A DNA stretch of 64,000 nucleotides, taken from assembly GCA_023078555.1 (NCBI GenBank), contig CM041204.1, positions 2,448,430 through 2,512,429 on the forward strand, written 5' to 3'. Positions 23,274 through 34,899 of this stretch are shown here, in pieces. The stretch is from Ulva prolifera (Eukaryota; Chlorophyta; Ulvophyceae; Ulvales; Ulvaceae). Position 1 is the stretch's first letter. Every line of letters begins with the position of its first letter. Under the pieces are notes generated by a model. That model was not told where the DNA came from and did not search any database. It was given only the letters and a program-made list of their open reading frames with translations. The position numbers were made by a program, and so were the translations under genes.

Positions 23274-25587
23274 CTAGTCCACGAATGTGAACTTCCCATC
23301 TGCACCCGCCCGTACCCCAGCTGCATCGGCGACGTCCCACATGCTCCCCGGCATATCAACGCAGCACTCACCCCCTGCACTGGCAGCTCTGCGGCCCCGC
23401 TCACCTCTGCCACAGTCGTCTTCGGCACGCAGTTCAAGCTTCTGCAGGGCCGAAAGGCCGCACATGGCCCGAAACAACGCCCGCAGCTCCACTCGGGGCC
23501 GCATACTGTCAAGCGACACGGTGAGGTGCCGCACCTCTGGCCACGCTCCGTGCAGCTGCGCCCCGCAGGTCACATGCACGCCATGACGATCAGTCACGAA
23601 GAGCTCTGTCAGGCGCCGCAGCGGCAGCAGGGCCGGCACGAAGCGTGGCCCCAACTCTGCAGGCAGGGTGAACTTGACCAGGTGCAGGCATCGCAGCTGC
23701 GTCATCCGTGGTAGTGCCTCAACATCCGCGGCCGCCCGCATCATGTCGTAATGTCGCAGCCGCAGAGCGGACAAGCCCGTCAGTGGGACCAGGGCAGACA
23801 GCCCCGGGCCGGTATCGTCCCCGCCGTCCGTGACAGACAGCTCGAGGTGCAGCTGCAAGCAGCCGAGGTGCTCAAGGACCTGCCCCCACCCCTCCCGCGA
23901 TGACCTGAGCCCAGTTGTGTACCCGCTGTTGCAGGCGATGGTCAGTTGTCGCAGCGCCGGCATCGCGGCAGCAAGGTACGGCGCAGCCATGTGAAGGTTC
24001 CCGAAGTCAGCTTCGATCTGAAGCTCCGACAGACGTCGCAAGGCAGTGAGGGCGGTCGGGGGGGTCTGGAGGAGGATGCGGAACGCTTGCGCAGCCCAAG
24101 TCTCGGGATTGCTGTTGACATTCATGCTGCGCAGCTGCGGGAACGCGCACAGGCTCCTCGCGACGTCTTTGCATTCGGCGACGTCTTCGACATGCCTCCA
24201 GGCTGACTGTTCAACTACAAGGCCCGTGAGGGGGGAGGCGTCGAGGCTGCGGAGGAGGCGGGCTGCAATGGGGCAGGCGTCCACAAGCAGCACGAGGTGG
24301 CGTAGGTGCCGAAGCGACACGCTCGCGCAGTCCGTGAGAACGTCGTCTGGGGCGACGAACTGCGGCACTTCCAGTGACGGCTGGTGTGGAGACCCGAGGC
24401 AGATGTGGAGGGAGGTGAGGCCGGGGGCTGAGGCGAGGAGGGTGGCGAGGCAGTGCCGTGGCTGCGGTGGATCACCAGGCATGTCGGCATCGCGCTGCCG
24501 CTTCAGCGTAAGCTGCTGGGTTGTAACATCCAGGGAGATGAGGAGGCTGTCTAGCTGAGGCAGGCTGTGGAGGGCGGCCTGGAGGGCGGGCATGGCGTCT
24601 GCGGGGAAGCGGGTGTCAGGACAGCCGATATGCAGGGAGTGGAGGGATGAAAGGGAGGCGATCGCTGGGGCCAGAAGCTCCGCTTGGGCAGTCGTGGCGT
24701 CCATGCTGAGTCGGAGAGCGGCGAGCGCGGAGTGGTGGCGCAAGGCCATGGCGACGCGCGCAGCTAAACCTGACGTGTCGTGCGTTTCCGCAAAGTCGAA
24801 TTCGAGCGATGCAATGGGGGGGGGATCAGCTGGGAGTGCAGCAAGGGCATCGAGGAACAGCAGGGGTTGGGGGTGATTTTCAAAGCACGCCTCCAGAGTT
24901 CGGTCTTGTGCTTCTATGGATGCATGGACGATGGCTGTGTGGAGGCTCTGTGGCAGCCACTGGAGCAGGCAAAACATGAATGACGAGTCCCGGCTACAAG
25001 CTTTTGACAGAATCATGCTCTGGGCGTGCTGGTGCAGCGAGGCAAGGCTCTGCGCTGCGGTGGATGCGGGGCTTGAGGGTCCGTCCACTGGTGCTCCGTC
25101 ATGCTCCTGCTCACCTATATACATCAGGCAATCTACTGCGAGCTCGAGCCATTCATCCAGGGACTGGTCGTCTACGGCAATTGCCGCCTGCACCAGCTGA
25201 TGTCTTTGACAACGCGCCTTCTTCGATGTGCTGATACGGGAAAGAATGGCCAGCAGAACGTGAGTGTATGCAGCCAGTACTCAGCACCATGCCTCCCTTA
25301 GACAAGCTTACGACAAACGTTACCTTGACAATGGTGCAGAGGTTCGGAAACCGAAAGAACTCTCTGTCCTCTCGGCTGGCTGCGCAAGCTGTGATCCATG
25401 CTCTAAACTCTGAGACGGACAAAGCTTCCGGCAGCCTCGCGTCACCGCCGGCCTCGGCCACGCATGATAGCACGCTACTTCTTGCCACAATTTCTTCATC
25501 TATGACGTCATAGAAAATCAATTGGCCGGGCGAGATCGTAACAGGTGCCGTGTGTGTCAAGTGCACAGGATGCAGACACTCTTGCAT
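23274..25587 (-). CDS. SKP1-like/F-box-like/LRR protein, paralogue 2
   Basis: Exon 1 is 25587-25324 (88 codons) and exon 2 is 25187-23274, joined across a 136-bp phase-0 intron (GTAACG donor, GTGCAG acceptor). The protein is about 725 aa. I chose the MQECLHP start that aligns with its siblings; an earlier in-frame ATG lies at 25611. The POZ-like part reads VHLTHTAPVTISPGQLIFYD, ARSSVLSCVAEAGGDA, LPEALSVSEFRAWI, then AAIAVDDQSLDEWLELAVDC. It is followed by repeated LPxxLHxAIVxA helices and at least ten LRRs (for example LSALVPLTGLSALRLRHYD). It is the closest relative of paralogue 3 and shares its flanks, so the two are tandem duplicates. Role inferred as in paralogue 1. Confidence 0.75.
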
Positions 25588-25678
25588 CGAGAGACTGCGG
25601 TTCTGATACATCTACTACACTAAACAAGTGATATCTGAAGCTAAACGCTGCGATCAATTCGTCTGCGATCGATGATGC

Positions 25679-25731
25679 GCAGGTTGGCAGACATCCCCGA
25701 ATGAGCTCGGACCCTGCATGCAGTGACCTCG
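25679..25731 (-). promoter_or_regulatory. Shared upstream boxes of paralogue 2
   Basis: GCAGGTTGGCAGACAT begins 92 bp from the chosen ATG, and CCCTGCATGCAGTGACCTCG lies at 25712-25731. Both recur at matching distances upstream of paralogue 3. Confidence 0.5.
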
Positions 25732-25799
25732 CAACGATACACACCACCAGATGTCAGCATCGGCATACTTGTGCCTATTGTCTCCACGAGACTCATTTC

Positions 25800-26289
25800 T
25801 CACGAAAGCCGGCCACCACTTGAGGCTATAGGTACCTGTGTTCTTTCAGCAGGTGTGTCGTGAGGTGGAGTTTCGCTGTCGAGGTGCCTGTGGCCACGCG
25901 AGTACAGGTTGACCCCTGCCAGGTTGACTGGAGATACATGAGCGTGTCATGATGCTTCTGCTGCTGTTCTGATGCTCGTACATGGAGTTTAGACGTGACC
26001 GCACGCTAGCGAGGGTGGCGTGCACGGTGGCCACTTGCACAGTGGCCATGGTGTGTAAAAAACACGGGGGCTTGTGTGTGCTTCTGGACGTCTGCAAGGC
26101 AGTGCTCTACAATTGATTTCTTGTCGGGAGACCGCTCCGTTTGTAGAGCACTGCTGCAAGGTCTGACCCGGCATGGTGGAAGGGCATGCGCTGCAGTGCT
26201 ACCTGTGGCCGCATCCATACATACATGCACGTCATGATCATCCACGGATCCACCGTCTAGCAGCTTGTACGCACAGAACTGTGGCTTCC
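25800..26289. other. Intergenic between duplicated units
   Basis: The stretch 25830-25900 resembles 30455-30545 (AGGTGTGTCGTGAGGTGG), continuing the duplicated upstream flank. No gene is recognised. Confidence 0.4.
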
Positions 26290-27850
26290 GTGTGGTGAAG
26301 GCGCTTCACTTACGCGGCGGAGGGACCAGCACGCCGGCGGGTGTTGGTGGGGAATCTTTCTTCCATCATGGATGAATTCGGAAATCTTAAGATTTCCACC
26401 GGGGCTGGCAGCCGGATGTGTGGGGGTGTCCCGCGGGAGCGCGTAGCGGACCTCCATAGCCACCGCACACGCAGGACTTAGAGCGAGGAGGGCCGCGACG
26501 GTCGCAGTCGCAGCCGCGGGATGTGGAGCCATCGGCGCGCTGCGGGCGGCCATATGGGACGCCCCTGGGGCCGCAGTGGCAGTGACCTCTCTGTCAGCCA
26601 TCGCCGTGCTCGCCATGCATGCACACCATGCACGCCATGTGGCGGCACGCCCTCACTGTTGTTCAGCAGTGCACAGCGCAAGGAAACAATCCAGCTGTAC
26701 AGCACTGCTAGTAGTGCTGTACAGGTGGATTTTTGCCTTGCGGGAAAACCGATGGCTCACATTGCTCGCCTTTGGTATTGTGCCGAGTCCAATATCTGAT
26801 GGGATTACAATTGGTTTAGACAACTTTGCACCGCAAGTCCCCTCCGTCGCTGCGGGAAAACCGACGACTTAAGTAAGTTAAGTAGAAGCAATTGCTTCGC
26901 TGGCCGTCGACGTAATCCCATTTAAATGGAATTCCCCCACCGTTTCCGGGAAAGCGATCGGTTTGTAGAGCACTAGTGCGCAGCCATGCGGCCGATCCGT
27001 CAGACTGCTCATACACAGCCTCGCCGAGCTTGAGCATGTGGTCATGCATGTGGTCACACAAGATAGCATATCAGAACGCACCTGCGCCTTGGTAGAATAG
27101 AGAACTGGAAACAACACACCAGCACTGCTATGCTACCACCGGCTCCCATGGTGGAGATCAAATTTCTTAGGGAGGCCAAATTATGGCTGTAGTGTATGTG
27201 GAGCTGATCTCAGATGCGTTTACCAGTCAGGGGCACAGGACACTGAAAGCGGCTGGAAGCAGCTCTGCCACTGGCTCCCAGAATGCAACTCAGCATGATA
27301 TGCTGGGATGCAGACAGTCGTTGAGTACACAGGTAGAATGTGATCAACATGTGGGTGCGCTCATCCGGCTACAGTGGCTCAGTGTTACAAGGACGGAGTC
27401 ATTGGGGCAGGATGCACCGCTGGGTCACCGACTTGACTCACCGTACAAGAACAGAAGCAGTAACGCTATCAGGTGCAGCCACCGCAGCGCAGACACGCCC
27501 ACAGCACGCGCGTGTAACATGGCCGCAACACACTGTTACAGCAGATTTCCACCGGTTGCGCTGGCATCGGCTGCAGTGTGCAATACCATGAGAATGCTCA
27601 GTAGTGTGACTTGGGAATTCAGGAGGTGACAACAAAGCAGCCATGCACACATAGGAAGCACTGCTGCTAAGTTAGACGTGTTGGTCGCGGCTACACCAGC
27701 AGCGCTAGCGCACAGATGTCTCACATACCTGTGGCTGAATACCAAGCATCCTCTCAGCTCGTGCATGTACGTGCATGTATGATATGATTCCCCTCCTGCG
27801 TGTCTACAATTATGCATGCATGCTTTCATGGAGCACAAAGCACATGCATT
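26290..27850. repeat. Duplicated intergenic block, copy 2
   Basis: This is the counterpart of 21971-23270, including the same old LINE-B 3' end (from about 27394). It contains a near-perfect palindrome CTGTACAGCACT...AGTGCTGTACAG at 26695-26724. No gene is recognised. Confidence 0.6.
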
Positions 27851-27871
27851 ATTGTTACCAGTGACACTTCA

Positions 27872-30213
27872 TTAAAACTCTCCTACAAAATTCCTGTAAG
27901 TGTAGATTCCATCGACATGCAACGCCACCCCTGCTGCGGCGGCAACCTCCAACATGCTTGCCGGTACAACATCGCAGCCCTCACCCCCTACAGCTCTGCG
28001 GCCCCCCTCACCCCAGCTACTGCCGCCGTCGTAATACAAGTCAAGTTTTCGCAGGGCCGGAAGGCCGCACATGGCCCGAACGATTGCCCGTAAAACCACT
28101 CGAGGCCGCGTACTGTCAAGCGATACCCTGAGGTGTCGCACCTCTGGCCACGCACCGTGCATCTGCTCCCCGCATTTCACATGCACGCCCACACAATCAA
28201 CCACGAAGAGCTCTGTCAAGCGCTGCAGCGGCAGCAGGGCCGGCACGAGGCGTGCCTGCAGCTCTGCTGGCAGGGAGAACCCGATCAGGTGCAGGCTACG
28301 CAGTTGAGTCATCCGTGATAGTGCCTCAACATCTGCCGGAGCCCGCATCATATCGTAATCCTGCAACTGCAAGGCAGACAAGCCCGTCAGTGGGACCAGG
28401 GCGGACAGCCCCGGGCCGTTCTGGTTCGAGCCTGCCGTGATCGACAGGTCCAGATGCAGCTGCAAGCTGCTGAGGTGCTCGAGCACCTGCGCCCAGCCCT
28501 CCGGTGATGACTGAAGCCCATCTTCGTCCGAGTCTCTACAGATGGTGGTCATCCGCCGCAGCGCCGGCATTGCGGCAGCAAGGTGCGGCGCAGCCATGTG
28601 AAGGTTGTCAAATTCGAGCTCAATCTTAAGCTCCGACAGGCGCTGCAGTGCAGTGAGGGCGGTCGGGGGGGTCTGGAGGAGGTTGCAAAGAGCTCGGGCA
28701 GCCCATCTCTCAGGCGCATTGTTGATGTGCATGCTACGCAGCTGCGGAAATGTGCTTAGGCTTTGCGCAACTTGGTTGCATTCGGCAACTTCTTCGACAG
28801 GCCTGAAGCCTGACAGCTCAACAACAAGGTTCGTGAGGGGGGAGGAGTTGAGGCTGCGGAGGAGGCGGGCCGCAACGGAGCATTCATCCACCTTGAGCAC
28901 GAGGTGGCATAGGCGCCGCAGGGATACGCTCGAACCATCCGGGAACAGTTCATCTGGGGCGAGCAATTGCGGCACTGCGAGCGGCCCTGCGAGCTTGTCG
29001 TAGCGACGCCCAAGCTCTATGTGGAGGAAGGTGAGGCCGGGGGCTGAGGCGAGCAAGGTGGCAAGGCAGTGCTGTGCCGGTGGGGGAGCACCAGGTGGGT
29101 CAGCGTCGCGCTGCCGCTTCAGCGTGGGCTGCTGGGACGTCACGTCCAGTGAGATCAGGAGGGAGTCTAGCTGAGGCAGGCTGTGGAGGGCGGCCTGGAG
29201 GGCGGGTATGGCGTCTGCCGGGAAGTGGGTGTGACGACAGCCGAGGTGCAGGGACTGGAGGGATGAGAGGGAGGCGATCGCTGGGGCAAGTAGCTCCGCT
29301 TGGGCAGTCGTGGCGCCAATGCTGAGTCGGAGAGCCGCAAGCGCGGAGTGGTGGCGCAAGGCTGTGGCGACGTGCGGAGCGACACCTGACGCGTCGTACG
29401 TGTTTCTGAAGTTGATGTGGAGCGATACAATGGAGGGAGGATCAGCTGGGAGCGCAGCAAGGGCATCAAGGAACGGCAGAGGCTGGTACTTTTGAAAGCA
29501 TGCCTCAAGAGTTCGGTCTGGGGTTTTGATGGCTGCATCGACAATGGCTGTGTGGAGGCTCTGTGGCGACCGTTCGAGGAGGTCGAACATGCATGTCGGG
29601 ACCCCAGCGTAAGCTTGTGACAGAATCATGCTCTGGGCGTGCTGGTGCATCGAGGCAAGGCTCTGCGCGACAATGCAGCCCGTGGAAGGTGTACCGCTGG
29701 CCGCCTGTTGCTCCAATGGTGTTTGGTCAGGCTCATCCTCCGCCACAAACATCACAGAATTTGCTGCGAGCTGGACCCATTCATCGAGGAATTGGTCGTC
29801 TACAGCGATTGCCGCCTGCACCAGCAACCATCTTTGGCAACGTGCCTTCTGCGACGTACTGATACGAGGAAGGTCCGCCGGCAGAAGGTGATTGTGTGAA
29901 GCAAGTGCCCAGCACCATGCTCTGTGGAAAAGCTTATGGCGGACATCACCTTGACAATGGTGCAAATGACCGGAAATCCAATCAGATATCTGTCCTCCTC
30001 GCTGGTTGCGCAAGCTGTGATCCATGCCCTGAACTCTGAGACGGACAAATCTTCCGGCAGCCTCGCGTCACCGCCGGCCTCGGCGATGCCTGACAGCACG
30101 CTGCTTCTGGCTACAGTCTTTTCGTCTATGACGTCATAGAAAATCAACTGACCGGGCGAGATCGAGACAGGAGCCGTATGTGTCAAGTGCACACGATGCC
30201 GACATTCTTGCAT
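27872..30213 (-). CDS. SKP1-like/F-box-like/LRR protein, paralogue 3
   Basis: Exon 1 is 30213-29950 (88 codons) and exon 2 is 29815-27872, with a 134-bp phase-0 intron. The protein is about 735 aa. Exon 1 encodes the POZ-like strand and helices (LIFYDVIDEKTVARSSVLSG, then LPEDLSVSEFRAWITAC). Exon 2 opens AAIAVDDQFLDEWVQLAA, equivalent to the 'LAANYLDIKGLLDLT' helix pair of SKP1. Then come SLASMHQHAQSMILSQAYAG, SPQSLHTAIVDAAIKTPDRT and a long LRR domain, ending ASMLEVAAAAGVALHVDGIY. The ORF is uninterrupted. The start-to-start distance to paralogue 2 is about 4.6 kb, the size of the duplicated unit. Confidence 0.75.
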
Positions 30214-30304
30214 CGAGAGAATTCAATTTGAATGCATCTAATTCAGCAGATAAGAGGGATATGATTCTGGACGCTGCGATCAATACATCTGCGAGGGAGG
30301 ATAC

Positions 30305-30363
30305 GCAGGTTGGCAGACATCCCTGCGTGCACACATGTGAGCTCGGACCCTGCAGTGACCTCG
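30305..30363 (-). promoter_or_regulatory. Shared upstream boxes of paralogue 3
   Basis: GCAGGTTGGCAGACATCCC begins exactly 92 bp upstream of the ATG, as in paralogue 2. CCCTGCAGTGACCTCG follows at 30348-30363. Confidence 0.5.
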
Positions 30364-30960
30364 CGCCGATATGCACCACGTGATCACAGCTTAGGCACAC
30401 AATCTTCCGTGGGATTCATTTCCTGCAAGAACGTTGGCGACCACTCGAGCCTACAGGTACCTGCGCGCAGGTGCGCAGCTGCGTACTTTCTGCAGGTGTG
30501 TCGTGAGGTGGCATCGATATACCGCTGCAGAGGTACCTGAGGCCATGAACACACATGCATGCACGCCCTCCGTTCACCCCCTCACAGGTCTCACTGGGTC
30601 GCAAAATAGCGATCCTATGCCTGCAGTCGACAGGTCAAACTCAATCCACCTGCCTGTGGCGGTGCCATGAGTTCGCCTGGGACTGGACTGGCGCCAGTGC
30701 GCTCTCAGCTGGCACACAATGCGATCAGATCTCACAGGCAGCTCCCTACGTAGAGTGTCTGAATGTGTTCAGCTGCCACACACTTGTCCAGATGGGCGAG
30801 TACCCGATGTATGATCGCGTTCAGCCCGCGCACTGTTGGTCCGATCGGTGGGGAACCGGCTTGCAAGAACAAGAACAAAACATATGTTTGCATGTACATC
30901 TGTGGTGTCGGACACACCGATGGACCTGTGCACGAATACGCTTCACGGCATGAACCAGAT
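30364..30960. other. Intergenic upstream of paralogue 3
   Basis: The first 180 bp matches the flank of paralogue 2. The remainder holds only short ORFs with no recognisable content. Confidence 0.4.
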
Positions 30961-31513
30961 CTACTGCGACACTGACAGCTCCAACACGCTGCACGCCCTC
31001 GCCCATGGAGCCCCAACGATTGTCACCGGTCCTTGGGCCCAAGGATAGTCACCGCAACTCCGGCGGCTGAGGCAACGTCCCGCAGGCTCTCCGGCGCAGC
31101 ATGGTGGCCAGCACCATCCCCGCCCCCTGCCCCTGTCGGGACCCCACTCACAGATGTCGTCGTTGTGACACAGAAGCCACAGCTGCTGCAGGGAGCGCAG
31201 GGCACACACGGCACGCACAACCGCCTGCAGCTCCCCACGAGGCCGCGAATCGTCCAACTCCAGGCTTTGGAGCCGCAGCTGCAGCCATGCGCCGTGAAGC
31301 TGCTGCGCCTCGTAGGCCGCCGTCAGCACTGCATGCATGCCCGGCCCGTATATCAAGAGCTGCGTGAGGCGCTGCAGCGGCAGCAGGGCCGGCACGAGAC
31401 AGGCCTGCAGCTCTGCCGGCGGACCTGATGTCGTCCAGCTGCAGTTCACGCAGATGCGTCATCCGCGAAAGAGCTTCAAAGTCAACCGCAGACCGCACGA
31501 TCTTGACACACAA
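30961..31513 (-). pseudogene. LRR paralogue relic, C-terminal part
   Basis: Two overlapping minus-strand frames (31148-31513 and 30961-31449) together carry the family's C-terminal LRR motifs. These are DFEALSRMTHLRELQLDD, then PAELQACLVPALLPLQRLTQ and AQQLHGAWLQLRLQSLELDD, with a shift of frame between them near 31440. The N-terminal two thirds are absent. It is a decayed family member. Confidence 0.7.
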
Positions 31514-32179
31514 CTGAATGCTGTTAATTGATCAAAACATCCTGTGTCACCATTGGTGCTGCATTACACAAGGCTGCATGGGTACACAGATCTACACGTG
31601 TACGCTCCAAATGCTGGAGTAGACTGTAAACAGCGGCTAGAGGTGGGAGGCGCCTTCAGTGTGAACACGCATGATGGCCGCCTTGGAGATGAACATCCTG
31701 GTCCACCGTGGCTGGCGGCGCATGAGACCCTACATACACGCAACACAGGCCACAGAGCTGAACCCCCTGGTCAGCTGAGACCATCTGCACAGCATCGAGG
31801 GCGAGCTGAGGCTGCAGGCTCCATTCAGTGCTCCACCTCGTTGAATCTCATACCGATCACCCTCTGGAGCGTTCAACAGAGTCGGCCTGCATGGTGTGAT
31901 GCCCTATTGAACATATACAGGAAATATACAGGCCATGGCCACTGCAGCGACGACTGTGCCTACACTAATGCTCGCAAACGGCGGCACCAAAAAGAGCCCA
32001 TGCAACACAACACAACGGCAGGCAACATACATTACACACTTTCAAATCAAGCTACCTCAGGGTTGATGCTGATCACTGATCCGGTAAGTGTTTCATACAC
32101 ACCATCAGGCAGCAGCATCACGAGGCATTATGGAGGGGTGCGCACCATGATCAGGGCAATGAACCAGCAGGGCTGCAGG
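31514..32179. other. Intergenic, nothing recognised
   Basis: A 235-aa plus-strand ORF (31544-32251) covers most of this stretch, but it has no domain, no LRR pattern and unremarkable codon use, and it runs into the antisense of paralogue 4. I do not call it a gene. Confidence 0.4.
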
Positions 32180-34492
32180 CTACGCCCATGCACTCTTCCA
32201 TGCAAAGCGCTCTCTGTCCACATCCCATTCAAGACACACGCCGGCACCTGAGGCCACGCGGTCCAGGTGCCCGCGAGTCTGGATCTCAGGTTCCCAGTGC
32301 CGATGGGTCGGCTCGAGCACGACCGTCTCAAGAGCAGGGAAAGCCGACACCGCTGCCACGAGCGCTTCAGCTTGCTCCCTGCTTAGAACAGTCACCCCAA
32401 GCCATCGCAGGCTCGGCCATGCCGCAGCGTGCGCATGTTGCGCGAAGTCACTGTTCCACCGCTCGCTCTGCCTCAGGATGAAATCGAGCCTGTCGGCACC
32501 AACTCGCACTGCGAGCTGAGTCAGCTTCGGCAGAGCCCCGAGAGCACGCGACAGGTGCGGCTGCACTTCGGGACCCACCGCAGCGCCTTGAAAGCACAGG
32601 CTCTGCAGCGCCTGCAGGCTCGCGAGCGCCTCACAGTCTTGCTGCGACCCGACACATCGCTCCCAGCCAGACACATGTAGGGCCGTGAGATGAGTCAGCT
32701 GCTGCGCGCCCGCACGCATGCCGGGCAGAACATCCCAGGCCAGTGCATTGCACACATGTATGTCCAAGTGCCGAAGCTCGACGCGGCGTAGGCGCGAGAA
32801 CAAGGCCCGCCACGAGGATGCAACTGCAGCTCTCAGGAGTGAAGGCGGGCGGGTGCGTGCGTGCCAGCCGCAGGACACCCGCAGCCGCTGCAAGCCCGCC
32901 GCATTGGCAGCTACGCTGATGACCGCGCGGACGAGCACAAACACATCGGAGCTGATGCTGAGCTCTTGCAGGGTGGACAGAGACCCTAACGCTGCAGAGG
33001 CACCAGTGAGCGCTGCCCGCCGGTGGCGACCCTCTCCCTGGACGTCTAGATTGATGGCGAGGCTCCTCAGCTGCTGGAACCGCGGGAGGCTGTGCAGCAG
33101 CTGCTGAGTGTGATCGACGTCACCCGGCTGCCACGCTGCTGACGCGATGTCAGTGATTTGGAGGGTAGAGAGAGGTGCCGTGAGGTGGCGAAGGAGGGCG
33201 CTGGCGACGCTGTGGCGGGAGCCGGTCACATGCACGTGGCTGAGGCAGGGCAGGCGAAGAGGGGTGCTGGCTGTGAATTTTCCATCCTGGCTTACGAGCT
33301 TCAGGCTGGTGAGGGCCGTGGAAGAAGAAAATATATCGCTGAGGCAGTGTTGCGGCACCTCTCCTGGCATACCACCTTCGCGGCCACGCTTTAGAGAGTG
33401 CAGCATGGAGTCTGCGGAATGGAGCGACAAGCTCAGGTCCTGGAGGAGTGACAGCGGCGTCAGGACTGCCTTCAGCACATCCCCTGCCTCGGCAGTGAAC
33501 GTGTTATGGAGGTTGAGCGCCTGCAGGGACGTGAGCGTGGCAATCGCTTGGGCAACAGGCTGGAGTGCCGCAGATGCCCGGAGACCAGGCATTGCGATGC
33601 TCAGGCTGGTCATGCTGGAGTGATGGCGAATAGCCTCGGCTATGCGGAGAGTTGGTGTGGAGTCTGCGCAAGATGTGCGGGCCTCCATGCCCCGATCGCC
33701 GTATCGCATGTCACAGTGAAGCTCAAGGGACAGGATTGCAGGAGGCGATGCTGGCAGCTGTGCGAGGGTCTCAATGACGGACGGCAGCCAGTGGTTTCGC
33801 TGATCCGGGATGAGGAGGGCTTTGTCAGTTGTGATGGCTGCTGCGACAAGCGCGTCATGGTGGTGCACTGGCAAGAGCTCGAGCATCATGTCCAGGCGCA
33901 TCTTCTGAGGGAACTCTTCGTCGTCTTCGCTGCTCATGATGCTTTCGAGGACGCGCTGCTGCAGGTGCACAGGTAGCTTGGCCAGGGCCTCAGACATCTC
34001 GGGATCAGGATCAGCACCATTGCTGCGGTGGACGGCCTCCGCCTGTAGCGAGTATGCGATGCTTCCCAGCATTTCATCAAAGTCCACAGCGTCCAGAGCA
34101 TCAGCGACCTGTACAACAAGTCTTGCTCGCAACACTGCAGGTACCGATCGATGAAACGCTTCCACACGACTTGACCGACACGTGCAGGTGACGTGCTGGG
34201 TCAGCGGTCTCGCTCTGCAGATACACACCTTCAGAAGGGTGCACCGCTGGTCCATGTGCTCCCAACTGTGCAGTATGGCAGGATCGGTGATGGACTGAAC
34301 CCAGGTCCTGAACTCGGATAGAGACACAACCTCGGGCAGTCTTGCATCGCCTCCCGCTTCCACGATTGATGATAGAACGCTGGACTGGGACACCACAACG
34401 TCTGGAATAGGGATATACATCATGAGCTGTCCTGTATAGGCCTCGGCTGGTGCCGAGTGCGTCAAGCACACCGGCCCGTCAATCTCCGCCAT
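32180..34492 (-). CDS. SKP1-like/F-box-like/LRR protein, paralogue 4 (divergent subgroup)
   Basis: Exon 1 is 34492-34229 (88 codons) and exon 2 is 34108-32180, with a 120-bp phase-0 intron (GTGTGT donor, TTGTACAG acceptor). The protein is about 730 aa. The intron is a multiple of three and contains no in-frame stop, so the unspliced frame is also open (770 aa); the splice call rests on alignment with the siblings. Motifs: VCLTHSAPAEAYTGQLMMY, SQSSVLSSIVEAGGDA, LPEVVSLSEFRTWV, VADALDAVDFDEMLGSIAYS, F-box-like KLPVHLQQRVLESIM, ELLPVHHHDALVAAAIT, then LRRs (LTSLQALNLHNTFTAEAG and others). With paralogue 8 it forms a second subgroup marked by PVCLTHSAPAEAY and KLPVHLQ.RVLE. Confidence 0.75.
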   Translation of the reverse strand: MAEIDGPVCLTHSAPAEAYTGQLMMYIPIPDVVVSQSSVLSSIVEAGGDARLPEVVSLSEFRTWVQSITDPAILHSWEHMDQRCTLLKVCICRARPLTQHVTCTCRSSRVEAFHRSVPAVLRARLVVQVADALDAVDFDEMLGSIAYSLQAEAVHRSNGADPDPEMSEALAKLPVHLQQRVLESIMSSEDDEEFPQKMRLDMMLELLPVHHHDALVAAAITTDKALLIPDQRNHWLPSVIETLAQLPASPPAILSLELHCDMRYGDRGMEARTSCADSTPTLRIAEAIRHHSSMTSLSIAMPGLRASAALQPVAQAIATLTSLQALNLHNTFTAEAGDVLKAVLTPLSLLQDLSLSLHSADSMLHSLKRGREGGMPGEVPQHCLSDIFSSSTALTSLKLVSQDGKFTASTPLRLPCLSHVHVTGSRHSVASALLRHLTAPLSTLQITDIASAAWQPGDVDHTQQLLHSLPRFQQLRSLAINLDVQGEGRHRRAALTGASAALGSLSTLQELSISSDVFVLVRAVISVAANAAGLQRLRVSCGWHARTRPPSLLRAAVASSWRALFSRLRRVELRHLDIHVCNALAWDVLPGMRAGAQQLTHLTALHVSGWERCVGSQQDCEALASLQALQSLCFQGAAVGPEVQPHLSRALGALPKLTQLAVRVGADRLDFILRQSERWNSDFAQHAHAAAWPSLRWLGVTVLSREQAEALVAAVSAFPALETVVLEPTHRHWEPEIQTRGHLDRVASGAGVCLEWDVDRERFAWKSAWA

Positions 34493-34829
34493 GTCAATCT
34501 GTAGTCGGCGGTGTCACCGGCCTCGCGCAGGTCTGCACACGCGTTTTTCCGTCCACCTTTTGAAGAATGAAAATCTACGACAGCAAGTGCGATAATGATC
34601 GGTCGATACGGACACTGTCCGCTGCAGAACTTGGCGTCCGCGCCAGGAGCTGCAGGAATGACCGATCTGACAGTTCGAAGACGCTTGTTTTTGTGAGCTG
34701 TCGAATCTTGAGGTGCGCCACCGTGGTGGCACTGCCAGGTAGCGCGACAGCGCGGATTGAGCAGCACAGATTGCTGTCAACTTGTCACGAGCAATGTCAG
34801 TGGCTGCCGGGGTCCCGGGATGCTGGCTT
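34493..34829. other. Upstream region of paralogue 4
   Basis: Only short ORFs are present. The boxes shared by paralogues 2 and 3 are not evident, in line with this gene belonging to the other subgroup. Confidence 0.35.
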
Positions 34830-34899
34830 GGCAAAAGCAGTACCTGTGCACCAGTGCTGCAAGGCTACCCATCACTGGTGCACAGGTATTACTTTTGCT
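34830..34899. repeat. Long imperfect hairpin
   Basis: The arms 34830-34859 and 34870-34899 pair over 30 nt with about four mismatches around a 10-nt loop; the core is ACCTGTGCACCAGTG. It resembles a small-RNA precursor or a MITE-like foldback. Confidence 0.75.

Noticed and set aside
31544-32251. 235-codon plus-strand ORF
   Set aside because: It runs into the antisense of paralogue 4 and has no recognisable content.
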